A DNA stretch of 64,000 nt from Pontibacter beigongshangensis (GTDB lineage: Bacteria > Bacteroidota > Bacteroidia > Cytophagales > Hymenobacteraceae), in the NCBI RefSeq assembly GCF_014332515.1, contig NZ_VFSD01000003.1, positions 62,001-126,000 of the forward strand. Direction: 5' to 3'. Below the pieces are notes generated by a model. It saw nothing but the letters and a program-made list of their open reading frames with translations, did no database searches and had not been told where the DNA came from. Position numbers and translations under genes: made by a program. The stretch's first letter is position 1. Every line of letters begins with the position of its first letter. Shown here piece by piece: positions 52,274 through 60,580 of this stretch.

Positions 52274-53224
52274 ATGCTAATCGCAGACATCATTGCCGAG
52301 TTCGGTGCCTACTACCTCAACAGTGGCCAGAACCTGTCCCGCATCGTCAAGATGCTGAACGCCCCTTCGACGACTGACTCGGTGTTGACGCCGATCATCA
52401 CGGATGACACCATTTACCAGGCCTCCCAGGTGCGCATGGGCCGCGTGCTGCAGCCCTTCCAGAAGACCTGGACGCCTATTGATCCGTTGTCGCTCATTCC
52501 GATCGCCATCCAGCAGTTCAAAATGAAGATCGACGACCAGCAGCACCCAGATGACCTGGAGGCTTCTTGGCTCGGCTTTTTGGCTGGCGACGGCATCGAC
52601 CGTAAGCAGTGGCCATTCATCAAATGGTACGTGGAGACGCAGCTGATCCCGCAGGCCAAGGAGGATTATGAGCTGAATGAAGTTTATAAAGGCATTTTCG
52701 TGGCTCCGACCAACGGCACGCCAGGCGCTGCCGGCACGACCATGAACGGCCTGAAAAAAGCCATCAACGACCAGGTGGCCGCTGGCCGCATCACGCCGAT
52801 CGTTACTGGAGCTCCTGATGCCGACAACAAAATTTGGGTGGACCAGGTGGAGTCTTTTGTGGACAGGATCAACGACCGCTACCAGCACATCCCGATGCAG
52901 CTGGCCATGTCACCTGCCCTGGAGCGCCGCTTCCAGAAAGGCTACCGCGCTGTGTACGGTAAGGACACCGACTACAAAGGCTCGAACGGAAACGTGGACT
53001 TCTCCAACATCTCCATCATCGGCCTGCCTTCCATGGCCGGTGAGAACAAGATCTGGTGCACGCCGAAAGGCAACGCCATCCACCTGGGCAAGAAGACGCA
53101 GAACGCCAACACGGTGCAGATCGAGAGCGTTGACCGCCTGGTGAAGATGTTCTCTGACTGGTGGAGAGGTGTGGGCTTCCTGATCCCGGAAGTGGTATTC
53201 ACCAACGACCAGAACCTGGTTTAA
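52274..53224 (+). CDS. Major capsid protein
   Basis: A 316-residue protein directly after the protease/scaffold gene, the normal place for the capsid. It has no paralog in the window. Segments such as KIDDQQHPDDLEASWLGFLA, DRYQHIPMQLAMSPALERRF, and IGLPSMAGENKIWCTPKGNA are typical of HK97-fold capsids of Bacteroidetes phages. The main-body beta-strand at SISIIGLPSM fits the A-domain. The start at 52274 follows an A/T-rich leader. I rely on context more than on motif. Confidence 0.75.
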   Translation: MLIADIIAEFGAYYLNSGQNLSRIVKMLNAPSTTDSVLTPIITDDTIYQASQVRMGRVLQPFQKTWTPIDPLSLIPIAIQQFKMKIDDQQHPDDLEASWLGFLAGDGIDRKQWPFIKWYVETQLIPQAKEDYELNEVYKGIFVAPTNGTPGAAGTTMNGLKKAINDQVAAGRITPIVTGAPDADNKIWVDQVESFVDRINDRYQHIPMQLAMSPALERRFQKGYRAVYGKDTDYKGSNGNVDFSNISIIGLPSMAGENKIWCTPKGNAIHLGKKTQNANTVQIESVDRLVKMFSDWWRGVGFLIPEVVFTNDQNLV

Positions 53225-53307
53225 AATTTCCTGAGTAGGTAAAGATTCCGGAGGTCGAGCGCCTCCCGAGTTTATTTAAAATAAGCAAAAACTTAAAAGA
53301 TACAGCG

Positions 53308-53637
53308 ATGGCTGAAAAACAATTGACTGCCGAGGAGCAAATCGCTCAGCTGAAGGCAGAGCTTGCAAAGTCTAACTCTGAGAAGGAGGAGCAGGCTGCC
53401 CTGATCGATGAGCAGAACGAGCGCCTGGCACTGGCCGAGGCACAGAAAGGCAGAGCGCTTCCTGTCGTTCAGGACAGCAAGAAGAAAAAGTACCAGGTGC
53501 TGGCCGCCAAGTTTCAGCACCCTGTTACGGGTGAGGATGTGAAGGCCGATGAGCTGGCGAAGGACAAAAACCTGATCGACCTGTTGATCGAGAAGAAGTC
53601 CGGCCTGCTGGTGGCTTATGTGGAACCGTCTAAATAA
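53308..53637 (+). CDS. Small head-associated protein
   Basis: A 109-residue protein with an N-terminal coiled coil (EEQIAQLKAELAKSNSEKEE) and a compact C-terminus (KYQVLAAKFQHPVTGEDVKA). Position between the capsid and a virion protein suggests a head-decoration or head-completion factor. No family recognised. Confidence 0.6.
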   Translation: MAEKQLTAEEQIAQLKAELAKSNSEKEEQAALIDEQNERLALAEAQKGRALPVVQDSKKKKYQVLAAKFQHPVTGEDVKADELAKDKNLIDLLIEKKSGLLVAYVEPSK

Positions 53638-53649
53638 GGAGGCTTAGGT

Positions 53650-54195
53650 ATGGATTTTTTAGATTTACTGCCCCCTGCGGGCGAGGATAACCCGGCCGGT
53701 ATCACCGAGGAGGTGTATATCGCCCCCATGCGCGCTTTCGCCCCTAACGGGCTGAAAGGCGTGAAGACCACCACAGAGCCTGGCGACAGCGTGACCATCG
53801 ACGGTGATCACGAGTTTAAGGAAGGCGAAGGTTTCGTGGAGTGCTACGCCACCCAGGACTCCGCTGAGCCGAAGATCACCACCGTGGGTGAGATCGACGG
53901 CTACGGCGGCAAGGTGGAGTTTGAGTTCTTCCACCCAGGCGTGAAGAAGGAGGCGGCCGAGTTCGCCCGCTGGATCCGCAACAGCTCCTGCATCATCCTG
54001 GTGAAAACCCAGGACGGCGTGACGCTGCAGTTCGGCACCAAGGGTCTGGGCATGAGCATTCCAAGCGACTTCTCGCTGGCTAAGCTATCCGGAGGCCGCA
54101 GAGGCTATACCTTCAAAGTGACCGGCTACCAGTCAGGTGTGCTTTACTACGAGGGAGCCATCGCCCTGAAGCGTGACGCTGCTCCGGTAGTATAA
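53650..54195 (+). CDS. Virion structural protein, possible tube or decoration
   Basis: A 181-residue beta-rich protein (GEGFVECYATQDSAEPKIT, GYGGKVEFEFFHPG, GRRGYTFKVTGYQSGVLYYE). Its pattern with paired beta hairpins and a small C-terminal strand would suit a tail-tube or head-decoration fold. Followed after 4 bases by a small gene, then by a strong terminator, so this is the end of the head operon. Confidence 0.6.
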   Translation: MDFLDLLPPAGEDNPAGITEEVYIAPMRAFAPNGLKGVKTTTEPGDSVTIDGDHEFKEGEGFVECYATQDSAEPKITTVGEIDGYGGKVEFEFFHPGVKKEAAEFARWIRNSSCIILVKTQDGVTLQFGTKGLGMSIPSDFSLAKLSGGRRGYTFKVTGYQSGVLYYEGAIALKRDAAPVV

Positions 54196-54199
54196 CAGC

Positions 54200-54397
54200 A
54201 TGAAGCCGGTGAAGCTTGATAAGCGGGTGGCCCGCAAGTACAGGCTGGGCACGCACCACACGCGCATCGTGCACCCCCGGTTCGGAGAGATCGACCTGCG
54301 GACCATCACGCTGGAGAAGGCGAATGAGTATGTGGCCGCAGGCAATTTCCCGTACCTGGTGCGAAAGCCCAAGCCGGTGCCAAGAAAGATGAATTGA
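54200..54397 (+). CDS. Small basic phage protein
   Basis: A 65-residue basic protein (MKPVKLDKRVARKYRLGTHH, then RTITLEKANEYVAAGNFPYL). Similar small proteins sit at the end of head gene runs in Bacteroidetes phages. It is the last gene before a terminator. Confidence 0.6.
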   Translation: MKPVKLDKRVARKYRLGTHHTRIVHPRFGEIDLRTITLEKANEYVAAGNFPYLVRKPKPVPRKMN

Positions 54398-54418
54398 GTA
54401 CTTTTTGTTGCATATACT

Positions 54419-54450
54419 AAAGCCCTGGTCACTGGCCAGGGCTTTTTTTG
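54419..54450 (+). terminator. Terminator after head genes
   Basis: AAAGCCCTGG (54419-54428) / CCAGGGCTTT (54436-54445) with a 7-nt loop and a T-run to 54449. The stem is perfect and GC-rich. Confidence 0.85.
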
Positions 54451-54490
54451 TGTCTTTTTTTCAGAGCCATCGCCTGGTGAAATTTGATCC

Positions 54491-55120
54491 ATGGTGGAGG
54501 AAATAAAGAACTGGCTGAACTCTGGGCAGGACTATGCTGATGGGGTGGCGCTCTATGAGAAGTATGGCTCCAGCGGAGTGCGCAAGCGCATGTTTGCCTC
54601 AGGGCCTTCCTCCTTCAACAGGGAGAAGTTGCTGGAGTCCCTCCAGGAGCTGGTACCAGCTGAGCCGGAACCTAAAACCGCCAAAGCACCCAGCCCACGC
54701 AAATCCGCTCCGGAACATTCCCCAAAACCGAAGGAGAATATTCCGGCCGATCCGAAGTTGCTGGAGCAGATCATGGCACAGCTCCGCCCGCTCTTCGATG
54801 AGCGCACCCTTGCCCACTCGCAGCTGGACTCCACCCGGATCACGGATGCTGATCGCCTCCAGCTGGCCCTCCGGATCCATGAGCTCTCGGCCCAGCTCAA
54901 AAAGCTGCAGCAGCTCCGGGCCCACGTGCTCGAGCACGGCTCGCTCCCGGAGGGAAAAGGCAAACCTGAAGTGGACGAGAGTGACCTGACCAGCCTGATC
55001 CAACGGCGCAACAACCTGCGCAGCACCAGGTCAAAGCTCCGGAAAAACCCGGAGAGGGCCGCAGAACTGGAGGCCACCGAGAAAGAAATACAACGACTTA
55101 CCACACTAATAAAAAAATGA
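54491..55120 (+). CDS. Coiled-coil phage protein before the methyltransferase
   Basis: A 209-residue protein with a globular N-terminal 45 residues (IKNWLNSGQDYADGVALYEK), a proline/lysine linker (PAEPEPKTAKAPSPRKSAPE), and a long coiled coil (ADRLQLALRIHELSAQLKKL; RRNNLRSTRSKLRKNPERAA). It overlaps the next start by 4 bases. It may work with packaging; no family recognised. Confidence 0.6.
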   Translation: MVEEIKNWLNSGQDYADGVALYEKYGSSGVRKRMFASGPSSFNREKLLESLQELVPAEPEPKTAKAPSPRKSAPEHSPKPKENIPADPKLLEQIMAQLRPLFDERTLAHSQLDSTRITDADRLQLALRIHELSAQLKKLQQLRAHVLEHGSLPEGKGKPEVDESDLTSLIQRRNNLRSTRSKLRKNPERAAELEATEKEIQRLTTLIKK

Positions 55121-56397
55121 CGAACGAAACCGCGCAGTTGGAATGGACCACCGTGAAGCGCAAGGTCGCCGACTTGGTGCCCTATGAGCATAACCCCAGG
55201 ATCCTGACCGAGACCCAGAAGCAACGCCTGATTGAGAGCATCGAGAAGTTTAACCTGGTGGAGATACCGGTAATTAACCAGGACGACACCGTGATTGCCG
55301 GGCACCAGCGCCTGACGGTACTGATGCTCCTGGAGCGGGGCGAGGAGCTTATTGACGTGCGCTGCCCCAACCGCATGCTCACCGAACTGGAGCTGAAGGA
55401 ATACAACATCCGCTCGAATGTGAGCATCGGCATGTGGGACCTGGATATACTGGACGCTGTCTTCGGTGACATCGACCTGGGAGCGCTGGGCCTCAACGTG
55501 GACGACTTCAAGATGCCCGACTCGGTGCTGAAGGAACTTAATCCGGAGGAGGAGCAGGAATTTAACCCCGAGCCTCCCAAGGAGCCGATCTCCGTGCTGG
55601 GCGATGTGTATGAGCTGGAGAGCGAGTTCAAGCACCTTAGGCACGTGATCGTGTGCGGCTCCTCGCTGGATGCCGATGTGGTGGCCAGGGCGCTGCAGGG
55701 CAAGCTGGCTAACGCCATTATCACCGATCCGCCCTACAATGTGAACTACGAAGGCGCTACCAAAGAGAAACTTAAGATCGAGAACGACTCAATGACGGAC
55801 TCGGACTTTTACCAGTTCCTCTATGACTTCTACACTAACTGCTACGCTTACCTGGAGGCGGGAGGCCCGATCTACGTGTTTCACGCTGATTCGGAAGGCG
55901 CCAACTTCCGCCAGGCATTAAAAGATGCCTCTTTAAAACTTGCCCAGTGCCTGATCTGGGTGAAGCAGTCGATCGTGATGGGCCGCCAGGACTACCACTG
56001 GCAGCATGAGCCGATCCTGTATGGCTGGAAAGAGGGAGCAGCCCACAAGTGGTACTCGGACCGCAAGCAGAGCACCGTACTGGAGTTCAACCGGCCGAGC
56101 CGCAATGCTGACCATCCGACCATGAAGCCAGTGGAGATCCTCTGCTACCTGCTGGAGAACAGCACCCAGCGCCGTGACGTCGTGTTTGACGGTTTCCTGG
56201 GCTCCGGCAGCCAGATCATCGCCTGCGAGCAGCTCCAGCGCCAGTGCCGTGGTACCGAGCTGGATCCGCGCTACGTGGATGTGGAAGTGAGGCGCTGGGT
56301 GCAGTACATGAAAGACAACAACCTCCCCTATTCAGTGAAACGTAACGGCACCCTGCTCCATGAGTCAGAACTTGATCAATTCCATAACAAAAACTAA
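55117..56397 (+). CDS. ParB-domain DNA methyltransferase
   Basis: A 426-residue fusion. Residues about 10-110 are a ParB/sulfiredoxin-like domain (DLVPYEHNPRILTETQKQRL, VIAGHQRLTVLMLLERGEE). Residues about 160-420 are an N4/N6-type DNA methyltransferase with DPPYNVNY (204-211, motif IV) ahead of FDGFLGSGS (358-366, motif I), so beta-class order. It probably protects phage DNA from host restriction, or marks a packaging site. It overlaps the terminase small subunit by 38 bases and lies in the packaging operon. The ParB-like part may have NTPase or DNA-binding roles; not shown. Confidence 0.88.
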   Translation: MTNETAQLEWTTVKRKVADLVPYEHNPRILTETQKQRLIESIEKFNLVEIPVINQDDTVIAGHQRLTVLMLLERGEELIDVRCPNRMLTELELKEYNIRSNVSIGMWDLDILDAVFGDIDLGALGLNVDDFKMPDSVLKELNPEEEQEFNPEPPKEPISVLGDVYELESEFKHLRHVIVCGSSLDADVVARALQGKLANAIITDPPYNVNYEGATKEKLKIENDSMTDSDFYQFLYDFYTNCYAYLEAGGPIYVFHADSEGANFRQALKDASLKLAQCLIWVKQSIVMGRQDYHWQHEPILYGWKEGAAHKWYSDRKQSTVLEFNRPSRNADHPTMKPVEILCYLLENSTQRRDVVFDGFLGSGSQIIACEQLQRQCRGTELDPRYVDVEVRRWVQYMKDNNLPYSVKRNGTLLHESELDQFHNKN

Positions 56398-57028
56398 GGT
56401 AGACAAGAGCAGGGAAACGCTCCTGGACCGGCTCTACGACTCCTACCTGGATGAGGAGGCGGAGGCTGGCCTGACGGAAGTAGAAATGACCAAGCGCAGC
56501 CAGATAGAGGCGGCTTGGTCCCTGCTGGTCAACTACCACTCCTTTGAGCAGTCGGTACCGCTTTTAATGAGCCGCTTTGACCTGAGCAGGGCCACGGCCT
56601 ACCGCATGCTCACCAACGCCACCAAGCTTTTCGGGGACGTGACGCAGACCAGTAAGCAGGGCCTGCGCCACATCCTCTACGAGTACTCCATGAAGGTATT
56701 CCAGCTGGCAGCTTCCCAGAAGCCACCGGATCTGAAGCAGATGAACACGGCCATCAAGAACATGGCCATGCTCAAAGGCCTGAATTCAGAAGATACCTCT
56801 GCCTTCGATGCCGAGCTGCTGCAGGCGCACACGTACCTGATCCAGATTTCAGCCGGGGTCGGGAAAGAGCCGCTGACGCTAGACACCTCCAAAATTGCGC
56901 AGCTTCCGGAGCACGAGTACGAGGAGCTGGTCGATGCCGTGGAGTCAACCGGCCTGGGCGATGAGCTGATCGACAATATCCTGGACAACATCATTGAGGA
57001 GCCTGAGCGGGAGGACGAAGATGAGTAA
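56360..57028 (+). CDS. Terminase small subunit-like protein
   Basis: A 222-residue protein right before the large subunit. Residues about 45-110 hold an HTH-like region (FEQSVPLLMSRFDLSRATAY, RMLTNATKLFGDV) that would recognise packaging DNA. The C-terminus is acidic (EEPEREDEDE) and overlaps TerL by 8 bases. Assignment rests on gene order and the HTH more than on family motif. Confidence 0.72.
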   Translation: MSQNLINSITKTKVDKSRETLLDRLYDSYLDEEAEAGLTEVEMTKRSQIEAAWSLLVNYHSFEQSVPLLMSRFDLSRATAYRMLTNATKLFGDVTQTSKQGLRHILYEYSMKVFQLAASQKPPDLKQMNTAIKNMAMLKGLNSEDTSAFDAELLQAHTYLIQISAGVGKEPLTLDTSKIAQLPEHEYEELVDAVESTGLGDELIDNILDNIIEEPEREDEDE

Positions 57029-58664
57029 AAGCCAGGATTTCAGGCAACTGAAGTTCAACAGGCCTCAGCTGCGCTTCATCGTCTCTAAAATCGCCTCCGC
57101 CATCTCCCTCTGGGGCCGTGCCACCGGCAAGTCCTCGCTGATCGCCTGGCTCATCCACCTGATCGTGCAGACCATGCCACGCAGCAAGTGGGTGCTGGTG
57201 GGATCGACTTACAAGCAGATCCTGGCCGTGACGCTGCCCTCCACGATCGCCTCGCTCGAGCGGATCGGCTATATAAAGGACAAGCACTACTTTGTGGGCA
57301 AAAAGCCACCGGCCAAATACCGGTGGCCACTGCCGTACGAGCCGCCGCTGGATGACCAGTACGCCATTTACTTTTACACCGGGGCCTGCATCCAGCTGGT
57401 GACCCAGGACGCCAACGGCTCCAGCGCCAGGGGAAATAACCTGGATGGAATTATTTGTGACGAATCGTTGCTGTTGAACAAAGAGCGCTTTGACAAGGAG
57501 GTTTCAGCCGGTAACCGGGGCAACAGGCGCTATTTTGGCAAGAACCCGCTGCACCACGGCGTTTTTCACTTCTCCTCGATGCCGTACGGCGACCAGGGGC
57601 GGTGGCTGGTGGAGGCAGGAAACTATATCCTCGACAGGTACGACCTGCTCTCCCTCCAGAAGGAAATCACCGACCTGCAGCTCAAGTTTATTGATTCCAG
57701 GGACCGCGAGTTTAGAAAACAGCTCTGGCTGGACATGCAGGAGGTGAGCAAGCAGATCCGCTTCACCCCGGATGAAAAAGGCCTGCTGTACTCGGAGGCA
57801 AACGCCTTTGACAACATCACCAACCTGGGCCTTAAATACCTGGAGCAACAGCGCCTGGAGCTGACGGATTTTGTATTTCTGACTGAGGTGCTCAACCGCA
57901 GGCCTGGCACTGTGGAGGAGGGCTTTTACCCGATGCTCCATAAGCGACATGCCGAGGACTGCAACAACAACGACTACCTGATCGGGCTGGACTTTAATTT
58001 AAAGAAGCTCTCGCAGAAGGACTCCCGTATGGATTCCGACTGTGTGAGCTCCATGCCGATCCGGGGAGCCGTGGACTGGGGCTCCAAGATATCGGTGCTA
58101 TCTTTGGCCCAACAGCACCCAGGCCAGTACCGATTCCTGAAGGGGATGTATGTGAAGCACCCGAAACTGATCAATGACCTGGCAGATCAGTTCATTGTGT
58201 ATTATGCCTATCACCTGAAGAAGGAGTTTATCTTTATTCAGGATAGTGAGTGGGGCAATGCCCGCAGGCCTGACTCAGACATGACCTACAACGAGCAGTT
58301 TGCCCAACGCCTGCGCCAGGCACGCTGGGACGTGAAGGTGGTGAACATGGGCAGGGTGCCGGCGCACCAGACGCGCTACCACCTGGCACATGAGTTGCTT
58401 GGGGAGAAAGATACCAGGATGCCTGCCATCCGCTTTAACAAAGACAATTGCAAGGATATCCTCACGGCCATGAGCCTGGCACCTGTGAAGCAGGGCCGCA
58501 ATGGGGAGATCATGAAAGACAAGAGCAGTGAGAAGAAGCTCACGGTACCGGGGCAGGAGGCCACCCACTTCACCGACACGGTGGACCTGCACTTCCTATC
58601 GATCGACAAGCACATCGTCAACCCGTTGCTGGACTTCTCGGACTTCATCCTGCTCTCCGCATAA
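57021..58664 (+). CDS. Terminase large subunit
   Basis: A 547-residue packaging motor. LWGRATGKSS (about 30-39) is the Walker A variant, VTQDANGSSARGNN a mid-domain motif, and LDGIICDES (141-149) the Walker B with catalytic Glu. The C-terminal nuclease part has GLDFNLKK, then AVDWGSKISVLSL and a late HFTDTVDLHFL, which carry the RNase-H-like acidic residues. I take the ATG at 57021 (MSKSQDFRQL), which overlaps the small subunit; the frame opens further up at 56994. A terminator follows. Confidence 0.88.
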   Translation: MSKSQDFRQLKFNRPQLRFIVSKIASAISLWGRATGKSSLIAWLIHLIVQTMPRSKWVLVGSTYKQILAVTLPSTIASLERIGYIKDKHYFVGKKPPAKYRWPLPYEPPLDDQYAIYFYTGACIQLVTQDANGSSARGNNLDGIICDESLLLNKERFDKEVSAGNRGNRRYFGKNPLHHGVFHFSSMPYGDQGRWLVEAGNYILDRYDLLSLQKEITDLQLKFIDSRDREFRKQLWLDMQEVSKQIRFTPDEKGLLYSEANAFDNITNLGLKYLEQQRLELTDFVFLTEVLNRRPGTVEEGFYPMLHKRHAEDCNNNDYLIGLDFNLKKLSQKDSRMDSDCVSSMPIRGAVDWGSKISVLSLAQQHPGQYRFLKGMYVKHPKLINDLADQFIVYYAYHLKKEFIFIQDSEWGNARRPDSDMTYNEQFAQRLRQARWDVKVVNMGRVPAHQTRYHLAHELLGEKDTRMPAIRFNKDNCKDILTAMSLAPVKQGRNGEIMKDKSSEKKLTVPGQEATHFTDTVDLHFLSIDKHIVNPLLDFSDFILLSA

Positions 58665-58687
58665 CAATCGACTTTTAGCCAAAGCCG

Positions 58688-58718
58688 AAAGCCGCAGCCT
58701 ACCAGCTGCGGCTTTTTT
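58688..58718 (+). terminator. Terminator after terminase
   Basis: AAAGCCGCAGC (58688-58698) / GCTGCGGCTTT (58705-58715) with a 6-nt loop and six T. It separates the packaging genes from the lipoprotein moron. Confidence 0.85.
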
Positions 58719-58951
58719 ATTTCCATTCATATATCACCGAGGAAAGCCGTGGCAATTGCCGCGTCGCGTCAGTGCACCGTCGGGGTGAGAACAGGCATTT
58801 TGAGACTGGGAAATAGTGTTGGAGGGCTAAAAATACAGAATGCGAGCCGGAAACGCGGTTTTTGCAAAAAAAACTTGAGACTGGGTTTTACCGAGGAAAG
58901 AAATTGAAATTTTCTACAATTCATCTTAAATGAATCAAATAAATATACTAA

Positions 58952-60040
58952 CTACAATTTCGCTAAAGATGTCGTTAAGGATGATACTAAATCTTTTAGA
59001 GACTTTACAGTAATAATATCAGTAAGTTTGCCAATAGATGTTCCGGTTATGTAAGTATTGTAATTTTTATAACTAGATTTTCTATTAATTGCCCCCCCTG
59101 TTGAAACGTCAGAAGTAAAACTAGCAACACCTACTGTCGCTCCAGCTGATGAAGTAATTTTCCCCTCGCCATTAAAGCTTGATTCTCCCTTATTTGAAGC
59201 AAGGATAACCTCATAATTGGGAATAAGATTTATTTTATTAGAATCTATTCTCTCATGTGTTGGGATTTCATTAAGTATTGCATTTAATACATTAATTCTT
59301 TTTGTAAGTGCCTGTTTATCAGTCATTCCAAACTCCCCTTCTCCCTTATAGGCTTGATATAAAGGGGAAGCCATAACCCCTCCGACAACCATCATAGAAT
59401 TATTCACAGTAGTTGCGCTTTTGGCTGCAGATTCAATAGAGGCAGAATTAATTCCACCAGAAGCACTAACTGCTGCAGAAATGTATCCTGAACAATCTAG
59501 ATTATAAATAAAAGAATCGTACTCACCTTCGCCACTCATCAAGTAATTTGCTTCAGAAAAATTTATTCTTGTAGGGGCATCTCTTGCATATATAATTTTA
59601 GACTCCTTGCCGGCAGAATTTGTAAAAGTAAAACTATGAGCCAAAACTGTACCACCTGATTTACTTAATGCAAAGGCATCTACAGCTTTTACATTGTTCT
59701 GCACTATTTTTGGAATAAAACCGGTTCCATCAGTATTATCTAATTTAATCTTTTTTAACTTTTTTATGAATTGCCCGCCACAATTGCATCTATTGTTGGT
59801 AGGATCAAATATTTTGACGAGTTCTAGTTGAAGGTTTACTGGAAAAGAAGATCCTGTGACCGGCTGAACAACAGTTGGTTCAGAAAGTGATGAATCTAAT
59901 TTAATTACATCTATTATTCTCTCCTGATATTCCTTATCCATTTTTTCATAATTGTAACTGCTGTAAAGGGCCTTCTGACTAGTACATGATTGAGTTAACG
60001 GCACGACAGCTAACAATAAATAATATAGTTTCTTCTTCAT
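58952..60040 (-). CDS. AT-rich lipoprotein moron
   Basis: A 362-residue lipoprotein: MKKKLYYLLLAVVPLTQSCT has a signal with a lipobox (LTQSC, Cys19). Its genes around it are plus-strand and GC-rich; this one is minus-strand and AT-rich, the sign of a moron expressed in the lysogen. The protein has a CNCGG knot near residues 84-88, and a hydrophobic, Ser/Gly/Ala-rich stretch (SGYISAAVSASGGINSASIE, then MMVVGGVMAS) in the middle that could be membrane-inserting. It might block superinfection or alter the surface. Its 5' side carries a perfect 32-bp palindrome at 60130. No family recognised. Confidence 0.65.
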   Translation of the reverse strand: MKKKLYYLLLAVVPLTQSCTSQKALYSSYNYEKMDKEYQERIIDVIKLDSSLSEPTVVQPVTGSSFPVNLQLELVKIFDPTNNRCNCGGQFIKKLKKIKLDNTDGTGFIPKIVQNNVKAVDAFALSKSGGTVLAHSFTFTNSAGKESKIIYARDAPTRINFSEANYLMSGEGEYDSFIYNLDCSGYISAAVSASGGINSASIESAAKSATTVNNSMMVVGGVMASPLYQAYKGEGEFGMTDKQALTKRINVLNAILNEIPTHERIDSNKINLIPNYEVILASNKGESSFNGEGKITSSAGATVGVASFTSDVSTGGAINRKSSYKNYNTYITGTSIGKLTDIITVKSLKDLVSSLTTSLAKL

Positions 60041-60129
60041 GTCAAAGTGATTTTAGTTGGTATGTTGATCAAGAACATTATTTTGCATTGCGTTATATAT
60101 TGGTGAATCCTGTGAATGGAGCTACCAAG

Positions 60130-60197
60130 GAAGGGTATTTGAAAGTCGTTTACAATACTGATTTTTCAGTATTGTAAACGACTTTCAAATACCCTTC
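60130..60197. repeat. Perfect 32-bp inverted repeat, 4-nt loop
   Basis: Positions 60130-60161 are the exact reverse complement of 60166-60197, with loop TTTT. The arm begins GAAGGGTATTTGAAAGTCGT and ends ATACTGA. On the plus strand it is followed by AGTTTTCTTGTCTTTTTT, so it can end transcripts reading through the moron region. The stem is far longer than a normal terminator. It sits 90 bases before the lipoprotein start and 50 before the next plus-strand gene. Confidence 0.9.
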
Positions 60198-60247
60198 AGT
60201 TTTCTTGTCTTTTTTCCCCTCCCTCCAACTGCTGAAATTCGCTCTTG

Positions 60248-60580
60248 ATGAGCAAGCAGATTATAAGGCTGAAGGAAGTGTTGGAGCTGATGGAGACGGC
60301 CACGGAGCCGTTCTCTATCCGGTACGTGAAGTGCAACAAACGCACAGGCGCAGGTGGCCAGATCGTGGAGCTGCCGCGTTGTTTTAAAACTTCCTCTCTT
60401 CCTAGAAAAGCAGCCAAAGCAAAAGGGCAACCGCACCAGGCAAAGGCTTCTGAAAGCCCCAAGAACCCGCACCACTACGAGAACTACACTCGCAACCTGA
60501 TGGTGGTACCCAGTGGGCAGATCCGGAAGTGCAGCATCTGGCTCATCATTCAATTCAACGGAATGAAAGTGATTATCTGA
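60248..60580 (+). CDS. Phage hypothetical protein before portal
   Basis: A 110-residue basic protein (RLKEVLELMETATEPFSIRY; AAKAKGQPHQAKASESPKNP), with the ATG at 60248; a TTG at 60245 opens the frame. Its stop overlaps the portal start. Mixed sheet and basic tail. No family recognised. Confidence 0.6.
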   Translation: MSKQIIRLKEVLELMETATEPFSIRYVKCNKRTGAGGQIVELPRCFKTSSLPRKAAKAKGQPHQAKASESPKNPHHYENYTRNLMVVPSGQIRKCSIWLIIQFNGMKVII

